DNA from: Erpobdella octoculata
Taxonomy: Eukaryota; Annelida; Clitellata; Hirudinida; Erpobdellidae
Direction: 5' to 3'
DNA: 64,000 bases
NCBI GenBank assembly: GCA_963978895.1
Contig: OZ022245.1
Span: 487,001 to 551,000, forward strand
How positions within the stretch are numbered: position 1 is the stretch's first letter; every line of letters begins with the position of its first letter. Shown here piece after piece: positions 23,755-59,812 of this stretch. A program made the position numbers and the translations under genes. The notes below the pieces were generated by a model. That model saw nothing but the letters and a program-made list of their open reading frames with translations, was not told the origin of the DNA and made no database searches.

Positions 23755-24813
23755 GCGGTACTGATAATGATGATGGCAGTGTTGATGATAATGATGCTGA
23801 TGACGGTACTGATAATGATGATGACAGTGTTGATGATAATGATGCTGATGACAGTGTTGATAATAATGATGATGATGATGACAGTGGTGATGATAATCCC
23901 GATTAAAAACACCCGATTATTAAAATAGAAGTTTCGGAGAGGTATGAATTGATGAGAGAGAGAAACTTTTTTTTTCTGAAACGAGTTGCAGCAGAGGTGA
24001 ATTAGAGGTGAAAGGTCACGAGTGTAGAGGTCATGAAATTAGGGCTCTACTTTTGTGTGGAATAAATCAGCTCCACTTTTGTGTGGATAACTCAGCTTCG
24101 GCGTCAAGGGATCACACGGAGAATAGTTGGATGATGGCGGGAAGGAAATTCCCAGATTCTTCTGAAATCGTGGAAATCTCCAGTGGAACAGTGGTTTAGG
24201 TAAACAAGAAGAAGAGCGAAAATAATGTTCCATGAGTATTATTGATGTGGCGAGTCCAATTAGGCAATAGAGGGCAGTATATATTTGTGGTACAAGCCAC
24301 GGTATGAGGGCAGGGTCAAAGACTGCGATTATATATATATATGTATACAGAGGGGGGTGGTGACATGGGCATCACTCATCATAAGACAAAAAGGCAAGCG
24401 ATATATTACGACACATAACGCGAATGTATTGAAATTTAACTAAAAATAAATCTATGCTTAAATAAACTTAAAAAAAAGAATTAAATAAACAATGGAATTG
24501 ATAAATGATCGATTTAAGAGAAAAGATCGGTTATCAGTATTTATAAACACATACACAATATGCAGATATAATGTAAAAAAGTTAAATAGGAACATCTTAA
24601 CAAATTTTTGAATTTTCATACGGATATGCAAATAAATAATATGTACAAATTATTAAATAGAATACAAGTGACGCAGTCATGCATAAAACAGAAAAGATTT
24701 ATAAACTCTATAATGCGCCCGTGTGTGCGTGTGTGTCTGTGTATGTGTCACACAAATGCGCTAACACACGCACAAGTGCACAAGTGCACACGCATATTCA
24801 CGCACACAATGCC
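21626..24813. other. Intergenic region with degenerate repeats and a GC-rich island
   Basis: It holds two related G-rich/TGACTTTGGCCC motifs (21976-22034 and 22600-22640), a GC-richer stretch with no recognisable gene (22855-23240), an ATTA run (23466-23487) and a GAT block (23615-23895). Open frames here are short and not supported by any family resemblance. Confidence 0.4.
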
Positions 24814-25060
24814 CAGTGGCGGATCCAGAAATTCCCGGTGGAGGGGGGGTGAAGGTACTTCACTTTCCTATTTTCACTTTTTTCCTCTCAAAAAAGCTGA
24901 TGACCGAGGGTGGGGGGGGGTAGTATGTATTTTTTTAAACAACTGAACTTTCAACTAGAGTTAATTTCCAAAAATCTGGTATTCTGCACAAAATCTTTAA
25001 ATTGATACTCTTGTGGGAGATATCATCTCCCCCATCCACCCATCCACGGACCCGTCCCTG
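24814..25060 (+). mobile_element. hAT-like MITE copy 1 (247 bp)
   Basis: Starts CAGTGGCGGATCC and ends in the imperfect inverted complement GGACCCGTCCCTG. A candidate 8-bp duplication is degraded (ACAATGCC before, AAAATGAG after). The interior has no coding potential. It is related over its length to the copies at 25159-25468 and 63422-63595. Confidence 0.7.
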
Positions 25061-25158
25061 AAAATGAGCTCAAGCACAAACACAAAAACGGGTGCCATAA
25101 AATAATACAGATATATAAAAATGAAAACATTACTTCTTGAAATGAACGTCCAGATACG

Positions 25159-25468
25159 CAGTGGCGGATCGAGAAATTCCTGGTGGGGAGGGGGGTGAAA
25201 GTACACTTCACTTCTAAAATGTTGCACACTTTCTCCTCCCAAAAAAGCTAATAACCGGGGGGGGGGGGGGGTAGTTGTAGGTATTTTCGAAACAGTTTTC
25301 AAAGACACATCTTTTCTCCTGATGACTGGTATGTAGTATTACATTTTTTTAACAATTTTACTTTCAACTATCATTTTTTCCAAAAATCTGTAATTCTGCA
25401 AAAAAATTTTTAAATTAATACTTTGGTGGGGTGGGGTGCACTTCCCCATCCCGCTGGATCGGTCCTTG
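25159..25468 (+). mobile_element. hAT-like MITE copy 2 (310 bp)
   Basis: Starts CAGTGGCGGATCGAG and ends CTGGATCGGTCCTTG, an imperfect inverted repeat. It is flanked by CAGATACG before and CAGATACC after (one base offset), which is an almost perfect 8-bp target site duplication, the hallmark length of hAT insertions. No transposase, so it depends on an autonomous relative elsewhere. Confidence 0.75.
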
Positions 25469-26814
25469 TCAGATACCTGTACAGTGTAGATAACGTTGGC
25501 TCCGGATTTGACGAAGTTTTTTTTAGGTAATAGTGATGAATCTTGGGGTGGGAAGTGGGGGGAGACCTCAGGAGTTTGACCCTAATTTTGCAAATGCAGT
25601 TATCTTCTTGCTGTCAGCCCATGACCAGTGCAAGGCCGTTATTCACGAGAGCAAAAGGAAAAAAATGCAGCAAACAAGCAAATAGACGTACGGAAAGACC
25701 TACGAAGAGAAACAAACAAACAAACAAATAAAACAAAAAAACCAACAAACAAACAAACAAATAGACTAACAAACAAGCAAACGAGCAGCCATAAAAGCTC
25801 TACGAATTAAACAATCGTCATCACGACCGCCAGCAATACGATAAAAGATTATAAAATGCAGAAATGTGCGGTCTGACAAAAATTACTTTTTTCAAAAGAG
25901 ACAAAAAGAAATAGCAAAAAATTTTGATGTCGGGGTTAGGGGGTGGGGAAGACCTTTTCAGATGTTATCCCCTGAAAAACACATATTTTCAATAATGTGC
26001 GATTGCGAAAATAAATTTGTGCTTTAAAAAAGAAAGTAAAAATAGCATCCATAGATTGAAAATTTTTTTATATACTTCATGAAGATGTCAACATCGACCG
26101 CATCACTATCATCATCATCATTGTGATCATCATCATTATCGCCATCACCATCACCACCACCACCATCGTCACCGTCACCACCATAACCCCCACCGCCGTC
26201 GTCATCGTCGTCGTCATCATCATCGTCATCATCATCGTCATCTGATTGGAAGCGAGGACGACATTTTTAACCACAATATCGATAATAATAACAACCCCAA
26301 GAAGTAACAATTAGCGTAAGAACAACAACAACAACAACGTCGACGGTGATGGTAATGATCTTCAAGACGGTCACGTGGTCTGTTAAGAACGTGGGACGCA
26401 GTAGGGCGCCACGATCACGTGGTAAAAACAAAACCGCCAATCATATTGGAGGCTTAAATACGTTACTTTCATCAAATTAGGTCGAGACTAAGAGTATTTC
26501 GAGGGAATATTTTGATTTAAAGTTTTTCTTAAAGAAATAAAATAAATCCGATGTAGAAGAAAAAAAATGAAAAATATTAATAATAACATTAATATGCGCA
26601 AATTGAAACTTAAGTAGGTACTAAGTCGGTGGAAAAGTTAAAAAGGCGAAATCGAAGGAAAACTGTGAGTGATGAAAGGTGATGATGATGGTGATGATGG
26701 TGATGGTGATGATGATGATGATGTAGATGATGGTGATGATGATGATGATGGCGACGACGACGACGACGACGACGATGTAGATGATGGTGATGATGATGAT
26801 GTTGATGATGGTGA

Positions 26815-26845
<31 letters not shown>

Positions 26846-27116
26846 GATGATGATGATGATGATAATAATGATGGTGATGATTTTGGAGCTGGAAATGATG
26901 TTGATTAAATGACTTTTTCTTCCAATTTTCTAAATAAAACATCCAAAATAGATGATAATGCAGAAAAATTTATTGAACGCGATTGGATGATTAAAAGGTG
27001 ACACGTGATGAAGATAAAAATAGCATGGATGGCTGGATGGTGATGATTGATGAATAATGATGATGAATATGAAGAAAATGATAGTAGAAGTAGTGGTAGT
27101 GGTAGCAATAGTAGTG

Positions 27117-27189
<73 letters not shown>

Positions 27190-27206
27190 TGGTAGCAATA
27201 GTAGTG

Positions 27207-27252
<46 letters not shown>

Positions 27253-27668
27253 CAGTAGCAGTGGTAGCAATAGCAGTGGTAGTGGTAGTAATGGCGTTGA
27301 TGGCACCAGCAGCGACGACGACAACAACGTCGCCAGAAACATATTAAGACACGATCAAATCCCAACAAAAAAACTTGCATGACAAGTGCAAGGTGTCATG
27401 TCACGATGTCAAATTCGTTCAGACATGTGACGTCACACGACGTCATTACGATGTCACACAATGTCATCATAAAATACGAAACCGATATCATTATTGTCAG
27501 CACCCGTCGTAGGAGATGGAAAAAAATGAAGAGCTTGAATAAAGAAAGTTTTCTTTGCTGATAAAAGATCGTACATAAAACTACAAAACGCTTTGTCGGC
27601 GCGAGCGAGTCGGTGGCCTTTTAGTGTATTTCCTTCATGGGGTCGAAGTTCAAGGTCGGTTCGCAAGG
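25469..27668. other. Intergenic region downstream of the Cys-loop receptor gene
   Basis: Contains AAAC/CAAA runs (25715-25790), ATC/GAT blocks (26100-26240 and 26680-26880) and a TAG trinucleotide array (27087-27290). The 3' untranslated region of the receptor gene (minus strand) must lie in its upper end. No coding exon is supported. Confidence 0.45.
27087..27290. repeat. TAG/GTA trinucleotide array
   Basis: About 65 triplets of AGT type with GGT and GCA variants. It produces Ser, Val, Tyr or Leu homopolymer frames that are not genes. Confidence 0.9.
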
Positions 27669-49117
<21,449 letters not shown>

Positions 49118-52100
49118 ATTTGACTTTCTCTTTGACTTCTTCCTCTCAAGTACTGTAGGCAAACGTGGAATTAGCAGTTGTCGTGGTCGTTGTTGCTGTA
49201 GCAGCAGCAGAAGTAATAGTAGTAGTAGCCGCAGCAGTAGAAGTAGTAGTAGCCGCAGCAGTAGAAGTAGTAGTAGTAGTTGTAGCGCTGGCGTAGCTTT
49301 TGTATTAGTCGATACTAGCGCGGCAGCGGTTGTAGTATTAATATATAGTAGGGCTTGAGTGGTTGTTGTTTTAGTCGGTAGTAGCGCTGGTGTGGTTGTG
49401 GTATTAGTCGGTATTTGCGCTGTTGATGTTGTTGTATTAGTCGGTATTTCCGCTGTTGTGGTTGTTGTATTAGTCGGTGCGACGACGAATATGCTCCAAG
49501 CAGAACACGTTATGTGAATTATCTTTTTCAATTTTTCCTCTTCTGAAATTATTTTCACACAAAAAAAAAATCATTTTAGAAAATTTTAATTTCAAATTGT
49601 ATTCCTTATTAAATAAATTTCTAAAGTTTCAATTATTTATAAGTCATCGTTATATTACAAAATCTTTTTTGTGTAATTTTTCTTGGTTTCTAGGAAAAAT
49701 ATCGCATGGATTCGCATATCCGTACAAGTTTTAATTACACTAAGAATATTTTTGTTAATTAAAACATTCACTGGCCTGCCTGCCTGCTCACATATCGGGT
49801 ACGACCGAACCACCCAAGACGTCAGAATATCCATAAGCCTACCCATCGGGTACCAACCCAACCACCTTAAACATCTATATCTATATCTAATATCTACCAG
49901 CCAAGCCACGGGCTACCAGCCCACCCGCCTGCCCACAATCCACCGACACGTTCACCAAAACACCCATCTTTCTACCAACTCATACATCGGCTACTAACCC
50001 TACTAACACATCTACATACACATCCTGATATCTACTAACCCACCCATTCACCACCAATGTCAGCCAGACAATCAGCACACCCACCTATCCACCAATCACC
50101 ACACCCACCTATCCACCAACCACCACACCCACCTATCCACCAACCTTCCCACTTCCCAGACGCAACCAACCTTTTTCTTAACCTTTTTCCAGCTTGTCAA
50201 TCTTCAAGGTTGAGAGAGAAAAAGGCAAACAAAAAAAACCAAAAAAAGATTTTTATGGTTGTTTTACGGTCATTTTTCTTCTTCAAGTCTCCTCCGATTG
50301 GCTGGTCGTTTCGTCTTCTTGCGCCTCGGCCAGATCACGTGGTTCAATTTCAACTTTCGTCAAGAAAAGTGGGAAAAACCATTAAGAACATGCCAAGGAT
50401 GGATAAATGGATGAATGTATATATGCTTGGATGAATAAATGAATGGATGGGTGGGTGGACAGATAGAGATGTAGATAGATAGATGGTGAATCGGTGGATG
50501 GGTGGGTGGGTGGATATATGGGTAGGTGGAATGAATGGACCAAATGTTGTATAGATGGATGAAATAATAAAATGATGGATAGGTGTATAAAAAATATATG
50601 GATGGTTGCCTATGCAGTAGCAAAAGGGTTTGCTGTTTTTTTTTTATATGCGAAGCTGCTGCTGAAGCTGAAAGCGCTGTCGCAGCTACTGCAACCGATG
50701 GTGATGTATCCGTAGCTGGCTGTTGTTGTTGTTGGTGTTGCTGCGGTTCTACTGTTGCTGCTGCTGATAATCCTGCTGCTGATGATGATGATGCTGATGA
50801 TGATGATGCTGATGATGATGCTGATGATGATGCTAATAATGATGGTGATGATGATGATTTTGCATTTTGCTGTTAACCTCAAAGGTCAGACCGACTGAAC
50901 GAGAGAATGAAAACCCGAGTGGATGAGTTGAAAGATGGAGAAAAGTTTTTCTGAGTATGACAGTTTCTATTCTACCGGATCTGATGGATTGAAAAAGAAA
51001 AAAAGGAAAAAAAATTAAAAACGGGAAAGTATTTTTTCATTTTGCAGGTGAAATCACAACACGAGAAATGAAAATTTAAAATTTAATCTTTAAAATTAAA
51101 AACCCGCTCCCAAAAAAAATAATTGAAAAATTAAATATTTAATATAAATAATAATGAAATAATAAATAATATCTAACAAGTAAATAATTTAACTTGAATA
51201 TGTGAAATTAATCACATTTTGATCAAAATTTCGGATATCGTGTTGGCACACAATTTGCATCGCAGGAGATTGGAATGTTTTTTGGATAATTTTTTTGCAT
51301 TTCATTTTTTTAAATTTTTTTTATAAAATTGAAATCAAAAATGGCGTTGCAGTTTTTAAAAAGTTTTTTGTTGTTTTCAAAAGTGAAAAAAAATAAAAAA
51401 ACAATTATTTTCAGTTTTTGCTATAAAAATATGATTTTTTTATATTTATTTATTTATTTGTTTAACCAAAAAAAGGATCACAAATGACCACTAACACAAA
51501 TTGGTGAACGAAAACATTAAAGTGATCCAAAGAAACTTTTTAGCGCATTTTTGTAGTGGCAGAGTAATAGTTTTTGGCAAAATCATAAATTCAATGGGAC
51601 AGATGAAATTCATTTAAAAACTCATTATTCAAGTTCATTATTTCATTAATCGTATTTATTTTCTATTTTCTATTTATTTAGTTTTTATTATCTTTTTTAC
51701 AGCAATTAAATTAATCGCTTGCGGAATAACATTTTGGCACAAATCATATACTGAAAACGCGAACTATCTACTAATTGTGTCTGGTTCTCGAGTTAACCAG
51801 CCAGCCATTCAGCAGGCCAAAGTGTATTACTGAACCTTAATTTTTAAAAACAAGTTTTTCAAAATTAAGGTTTATTGGAATTTGAGAGTTTTCTTTTTTT
51901 TTAGAAGTTTTTATATTTGTACGTGCACACCGGTAAACAAGTGTACAAGCATGTATGAATATGTATGAATGAACAGGCATGTACAATAATGTACATATGT
52001 ACAGAAGTGCACCAATGTACACAGACGTACAGGCACGCGACAATAAAAGGACACGACATGACGTGAATGAACGTAAAATCTTGAAGTTTCGAAGAAGCTG

Positions 52101-52562
52101 TTATGATGATGATGACGATGACGATGACGACGACGATGACGATGACGATGATGATGACGATAATGATAATTATGTGTGTGTGTGAATCTATCTGTGTGTG
52201 TGTGAATCTATCTGTGTGTGTGTGTTTCTGAGTGATGACAACAAATCCTCACCGGATGTAAGCCTCCAAAACAATTTTTCACGAATTTCCTATTTTTTGA
52301 ACAAATGCAGCAAAAATGTTTTTTTCCGGGCAAATAAATCTCAACTAAATTGAAATTAATTCCTTCAATATTTTAATTATTCGCATTTTTCTTTTTTTAT
52401 AGCATTAGCAACATGTGCCATGAGAGTAAACGATTGATGGTTCAGGTTGGCATAGTAACAGAAGCGGTTTTAAATTTATTTTATTTAATTTTTGTATAGG
52501 AAGTATTTTTGCTGTAATGACTAGAAATGAGAAGCATACGATGACATCATCATCAGCAACAG

Positions 52563-52608
<46 letters not shown>

Positions 52609-52789
52609 AGCAGCATCATCATCATCAGCATCAGCATCAGCATCATCAGCAGCAGCATCATCATCATCACCGCCACCACCACCACCATCATCATCATCAT
52701 CTACAAAGAGTATTTTAATCATTTCGATTGCCTCTGGTTGCTCTGTAAAAAAGCTTCACATGCTGACCTTGAAGACTGGTAATGGATTA
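49118..52789. other. 5' flank of the receptor gene, repeats only
   Basis: Holds AGT/AGC triplets and a 33-bp Thr-coding minisatellite (49180-49480), a CCACCCACCTATCCACCAA-type minisatellite (50060-50150), GAT/CTG blocks (50640-50860), GAC/GAT (52105-52160) and CAT/CAG (52540-52700) blocks. The receptor promoter should lie here but I cannot locate it. Confidence 0.4.
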
Positions 52790-53003
52790 ACTTCATTTCA
52801 TTTCATTTCATTTCATTTCATTTCATTTCATTTCATTTCATTTCATTTCATTTCATTTCATTTCATTTCATTTCATTTCATTTCATTTCATTTCATTTCA
52901 TTTCATTTCATTTCATTTCATTTCATTTCATTTCATTTCATTTCATTTCATTTCATTTCATTTCATTTCATTTCATTTCATTTCATTTCATTTCATTTCA
53001 TTT
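52790..53003 (+). repeat. TTTCA pentanucleotide array 1 (about 42 units)
   Basis: Uninterrupted TTTCA repeats. It directly abuts the 3' end of the LINE fragment at 53005-53690 (minus strand), where it reads as a TGAAA tail. Confidence 0.95.
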
Positions 53004-53004
53004 T

Positions 53005-53831
53005 TTTTTTCATTCATTGTTTATTGTTTATTGGGCATACAAAAACACATTAAAGAAACACATAAAAATTGAAATAAAAGCATGCAACAAAAAATGAATG
53101 AGTAGTGCCCAAAAGGAACATCCGAAGAGATGAATCTCGCTTGAGGATGACCAGTGCAGATGAAACATTTACGAATAATAATAATACAGGTACATACAAT
53201 ACAATAAATTTAGAATGGTAAAATAACTGAAATAAATTACTAAGATGAACAAAATAACAAAATTTAACATTTAATAATATACAATATACGTTCGAATCTG
53301 AGATGATAGAATATATTATAATTTTAATAAGTGAGATTTAAGACGAGATTTAAATAATGAAAAGGACTCAGAGGACTGTATTGAAATAGGGATGACTGAA
53401 TATGTACGCGGACCTAAACATTTAATAGAAAAGGTTTTTAGTCTTGTGTTTGCAAATTCTGGACGGAAAAGATTAGATGATCGCAAAAAATGGGTATGAA
53501 TATCGGACGACTTTAAGAAGAAATCATGAAAGGATTGAGGTAGAGTAGAATTAGAATATTTATACATAAAAGAACCAATTTGAAACAGATTGACTTGATA
53601 AATGTTTAAAAGCTTATGTTCAGTAAATTTTGACTTACAAGAAGAAAGAGGATGTAAAAAAAAAATAATACGGATGAGTCGTTTGAGCAAAATGTGTAAA
53701 TTGATAAAAATTATTTCAAAGTAAGAAAAAGAATTTTATTCAACTATTAAGTTGCTTAGGCGTGTACGAATTGGTAAACTGCACGCTTTCTTTCATCTTC
53801 ATTCTCTCTCTTTCTTTAAATCATTCAGAAG
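53005..53831 (-). mobile_element. 5'-truncated LINE (non-LTR retrotransposon) 3' end
   Basis: The minus-strand frame 53690-53316 (124 aa) matches the C-terminal part of non-LTR reverse transcriptase ORFs: KRLIRIIFF, then a middle with SFMYKYSNSTLPQSF, LRSSNLFRP, TRLKTFSIKCLGPRTYSVIP and the end SLFKSRLKSHLLKL. An AT-rich 3' untranslated part follows, with AATAAACAATAAACAATGAA near 53025, an A run and a TGAAA tail. The catalytic domain and endonuclease are absent. The first ~125 bases (53831-53705) also occur at 57835-57960. Confidence 0.75.
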
Positions 53832-53834
53832 GAT

Positions 53835-54889
53835 TCATTTCATTTCATTTCATTTCATTTCATTTCATTTCATTTCATTTCATTTCATTTCATTTCATTT
53901 CATTTCATTTCATTTCATTTCATTCATTTCATTTCATTTCATTTCATTTCATTTCATTTCATTTCATTTCATTTCATTTCATTTCATTTCATTTCACTTC
54001 ACTTCACTTCACTTCACTTCACTTCACTTCACTTCACTTCACTTCACTTCACTTCACTTCACTTCACTTCACTTCACTTCACTTCACTTCACTTCACTTC
54101 ACTTCACTTCACTTCACTTCACTTCACTTCACTTCACTTCACTTCACTTCACTTCACTTCACTTCACTTCACTTCACTTCACTTCACTTCACTTCACTTC
54201 ACTTCACTTCACTTCACTTCACTTCACTTCACTTCACTTCACTTCACTTCACTTCACTTCACTTCACTTCACTTCACTTCACTTCACTTCACTTCACTTC
54301 ACTTCACTTCACTTCACTTCACTTCACTTCACTTCACTTCACTTCACTTCACTTCACTTCACTTCACTTCACTTCACTTCACTTCACTTCACTTCACTTC
54401 ACTTCACTTCACTTCACTTCACTTCACTTCACTTCACTTCACTTCACTTCACTTCACTTCATTTCATTTCATTTCATTTCATTTCATTTCATTTCATTTC
54501 ATTTCATTTCATTTCATTTCATTTCATTTCATTTCATTTCATTCATTTCATTTCATTTCATTTCATTTCATTTCATTTCATTTCATTTCATTTCATTTCA
54601 TTTCATTTCATTTCATTTCATTTCATTTCATTTCATTTCATTTTCATTTCATTTCATTTCATTTCATTTCATTTCATTTCATTTCATTTCATTTCATTTC
54701 ATTCATTTCATTTCATTTCATTTCATTTCATTTCATTTCATTTCATTTCATTTCATTTCATTTCATTTCATTTCATTTCATTTCATTTCATTTCATTTCA
54801 TTTCATTTCATTTCATTTCATTTCATTTCATTTCATTTCATTCATTTCATTTCATTTCATTTCATTTCATTTCATTTCATTTCATTTCA
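53835..54889 (+). repeat. TTTCA / TTCAC pentanucleotide array 2 (about 1.05 kb)
   Basis: An ATTTC block (53835-53995) leads to a perfect ACTTC block of 93 units (53996-54460) and back to ATTTC (54461-54889). The ATTTC parts carry a few 4- or 6-base slips; the ACTTC part has none. The long Phe/Ile/Ser/His frames are repeat artefacts. Confidence 0.95.
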
Positions 54890-56605
54890 TGACCAGCAGA
54901 AACTTTAAATTCACTTTTAATCTTTCAAAGGTCAAAAACACCGAGTCAAACAATTGTTTAATATCAAACAAAAAATATATTTATTAATTTTCATAAAACA
55001 AATAATATATTAGAAAAATAAATAATATGTATCTTTTATTTATTTAATAATTTACTTATTTATTTTTTAGTTTTGAAAACATCCGCGAAAAGAGCGCTAA
55101 ATAATTTATCGGCACATCTCTAGGGCTCTCTAGATCTTTCGATGGATTGTGAACATGACGTCCGAAAAGAATGAAGATTTTGTATGTGTGGGTTTTAAAT
55201 ATTCAGATGCATTGTATGTGGCATATTATAAGTATTCTGATTATTTGTATGTGCATATTATAAGTATATTGATGTTTCCTTTATGCAGAGTGTAAATATT
55301 CAGATGCGTTGTATGTGGCATATTATAAGTATATTGATGTTTCCTTTATGCAGCGTATAAATATGCCGATGCTTTGTATATATACATGTTACGGATGTAT
55401 ATGTGTTTCCTGTATAAATATTATAAATATAGTGATGTTTTGTATATGCAGATTATAAATATACTGATGTTTTGCATATGCAATGCATAATTTGATGCTT
55501 ATAATATGTTTTTTATTATAATTATATGCATTGCTTGTGTATGCGATAAATAAGCCATGTATGAACACTGAACACCTAAATGCAATTAGAATTTAACACA
55601 TGCATACCTACCCTACATACAATCAAGATTGAACAGGTGTACATACCTGGTGGATTTAACACTTATACACACACAACAACAACAACAACTGATTCCAACA
55701 ACTACCAATCACATACAAATACACACATGTGGAAATATACAGGTTCAAAAAAATATTTTTATAAACTTTTCTCTTTTTTTTCATTATTATACGCACTGAA
55801 AGGTTAAAAACGGGAGAGAGAGAAAACGTGAAACACAAACAACTAAACAACAAACACATCTTCAGGCTTCTGGGACAACACAAACTCACGTAGTCGTGTG
55901 TTTGCCTTCAGGAAGGAAAGAGTTTGTACGGGTTTTAAGCTTAATTGCAACCGCCACCATCATCATCGTCGTCGTTGTCGTCATCGTCATCATCATCATC
56001 ATCGTCGTCATAATCATTATCGTCGTCATATCCATCATCGTCGTCATATCCATCATCATCGTCATCATCGTTGTCGTCATCGTCATCATCGTCATAACCA
56101 TCATCGTCGTCGTCGTCATCACCACTTGTTCAACCAAAGCCAAATTATATATGTGTTAAAAATTATCAATTACATCGCTTACTACGGCTGCAGGGCGCAT
56201 GCGTAGTCATGGTTTCCGTAACGCATGACCTAAAAAACTCGCTTGTCGGAGGTAAATTTTCCAAACATTTTTCCAAAACTTTTAAGCACTTTTGAATATT
56301 TTTTCTTTCACACGCAGTGCACACTGGAGCACATTCCATAATTTGAGAAACACGTATTTTCAAATGTCAGACACGTCTGTCGTGCCAGGGGGCAAGTTTT
56401 CTTTTTTTTTTTTGTAGTCCCCCCTGCTGTTACGCCATTTTGAAAGTGGATACTTCCGTATCAGTTCGTATAATTTTTAAGATCTTATTTCAATCTCTCT
56501 GTTTCGTTCTCTCTCTCTCTTTCTCTCTGTTTCGTTCTCTGTTTCTCCCCATCCCTCCCTTTTTTCTTTGTTTTTCTCTGGCTTTCTCTCTCTTCCTCTT
56601 TATAT

Positions 56606-56637
<32 letters not shown>

Positions 56638-57337
56638 TTCTCTCTCTCTCTTTCTCTTTCTCTCACACACACACACACACACACAAACACACACAGACAC
56701 ACACACACATACTCCCACGTTTTTGTTATTCATACTTCTATTTCTCTTATTATTCTTAGTTTTTCAGCATTCGTCTTCATAGCGAGGAAACCAAAGAAAA
56801 CAAATATTTGCATCTTCTTTCTTTTTTTTAGTCCAAAAATATTTTTCTATGGACGCCATAATTCTTGGGGACGTTAAAAGAAAAGTTTTTTTTTAAAATA
56901 AATTACAAAAATCATTTATATTTATATATTTTTTATATTTTTAAACCACATTTTAATGTTATTTATTGTTATTATTACTGTTATTGTTATTATTATTAAT
57001 GTGAATTTAACTGATATTTTCGAGAATTTGAATATATTATAACGATACAAATAATAAACGAAAGTATATTTTCTTTTTTTCTACTCTGTTTCATTCCACT
57101 TCAATAAAAACAAATTCTTCAAATTTTTTGAATGTCAAACTTTCATTACTCGGAGTGTACGCGTGCGTGTACGCTTGCGTATTCGTGGGTTTGTTTGCTT
57201 GTTTGTTTATGTTCACGTTTGTGTACGTCTCTGTGTGTTTTATAGTATCGATCTGACATTGTCATTGATTGTGCATAAGTTTGCTTATGATTGTATGCTG
57301 ACTGGTTTTCATGTATGTGTGTATGTATGTATGTATG

Positions 57338-57371
<34 letters not shown>

Positions 57372-57394
57372 TGTATGTGGTGTGTGTGTGTATG

Positions 57395-57428
<34 letters not shown>

Positions 57429-57695
57429 TGTATGTATGTATGTATGTATGTATGTATGTATGTATGTATGTATGTATGTATGTATGTATGTATGTATGTA
57501 TGTATGTATGTATGTATGTATGTATGTATATATGTATGTATGTGTATTTGTATCTTTCCGTATATGCACAAACTTTCCATTTCTTGATCACACGATTCAA
57601 TCCTGTCCTTATATGCTTGGTTTTTTAGCTCCATTCTTCCGTTTGTATCTTTCTTTCTTTCTCTTTTTCTGCCTCCCTATCCGGTGTCTCTTTTC

Positions 57696-57745
<50 letters not shown>

Positions 57746-57834
57746 CTCTCTCCATTTCTTTTCCTGCTCCCCTCCTTTCTTTCTTTTTTCTTTCCATCCA
57801 CTACCAGGACTTCCAGATTGACACGTCAACCTCC
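54890..57834. other. Intergenic region, no gene seen
   Basis: AT-rich DNA with a ~65-bp tandem repeat carrying GATGTTTCCTTTATGCAG (55200-55480), ATC/GTC blocks (55955-56130), CT and CA tracts (56505-56710) and a GTAT array (57318-57545). Confidence 0.5.
57318..57545. repeat. TATG tetranucleotide array
   Basis: About 55 units with a GTGTGTGTG interruption near 57378-57390. It gives TYIHTYIH-like and CMYVCMYV-like false frames. Confidence 0.95.
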
Positions 57835-57960
57835 TGAATGATTTAAAGAAAGAGAGAGAATGAAGATGAAAGAAAGCGTGCAGTTTACAATTCGTACACG
57901 CCTAAGCAACTTAATAGTTGAATAAAAATTTTTTCTTACTTTGAAATAATTTTTATCAAT
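57835..57960 (+). repeat. Copy of the 5' part of the LINE fragment
   Basis: About 125 bases starting CTGAATGATTTAAAGAAAGA match the complement of 53831-53705 with few changes. It stops where the 53,000 copy enters its reverse transcriptase remnant. Confidence 0.8.

Positions 57961-59812
<1,852 letters not shown>

Noticed and set aside
53752..54987. 411-aa frame of Phe/Ile/Ser/His and Thr/Ser/Leu/His repeats
   Set aside because: Translation of the TTTCA/TTCAC arrays, with the frame kept open because 15 bases are five codons.
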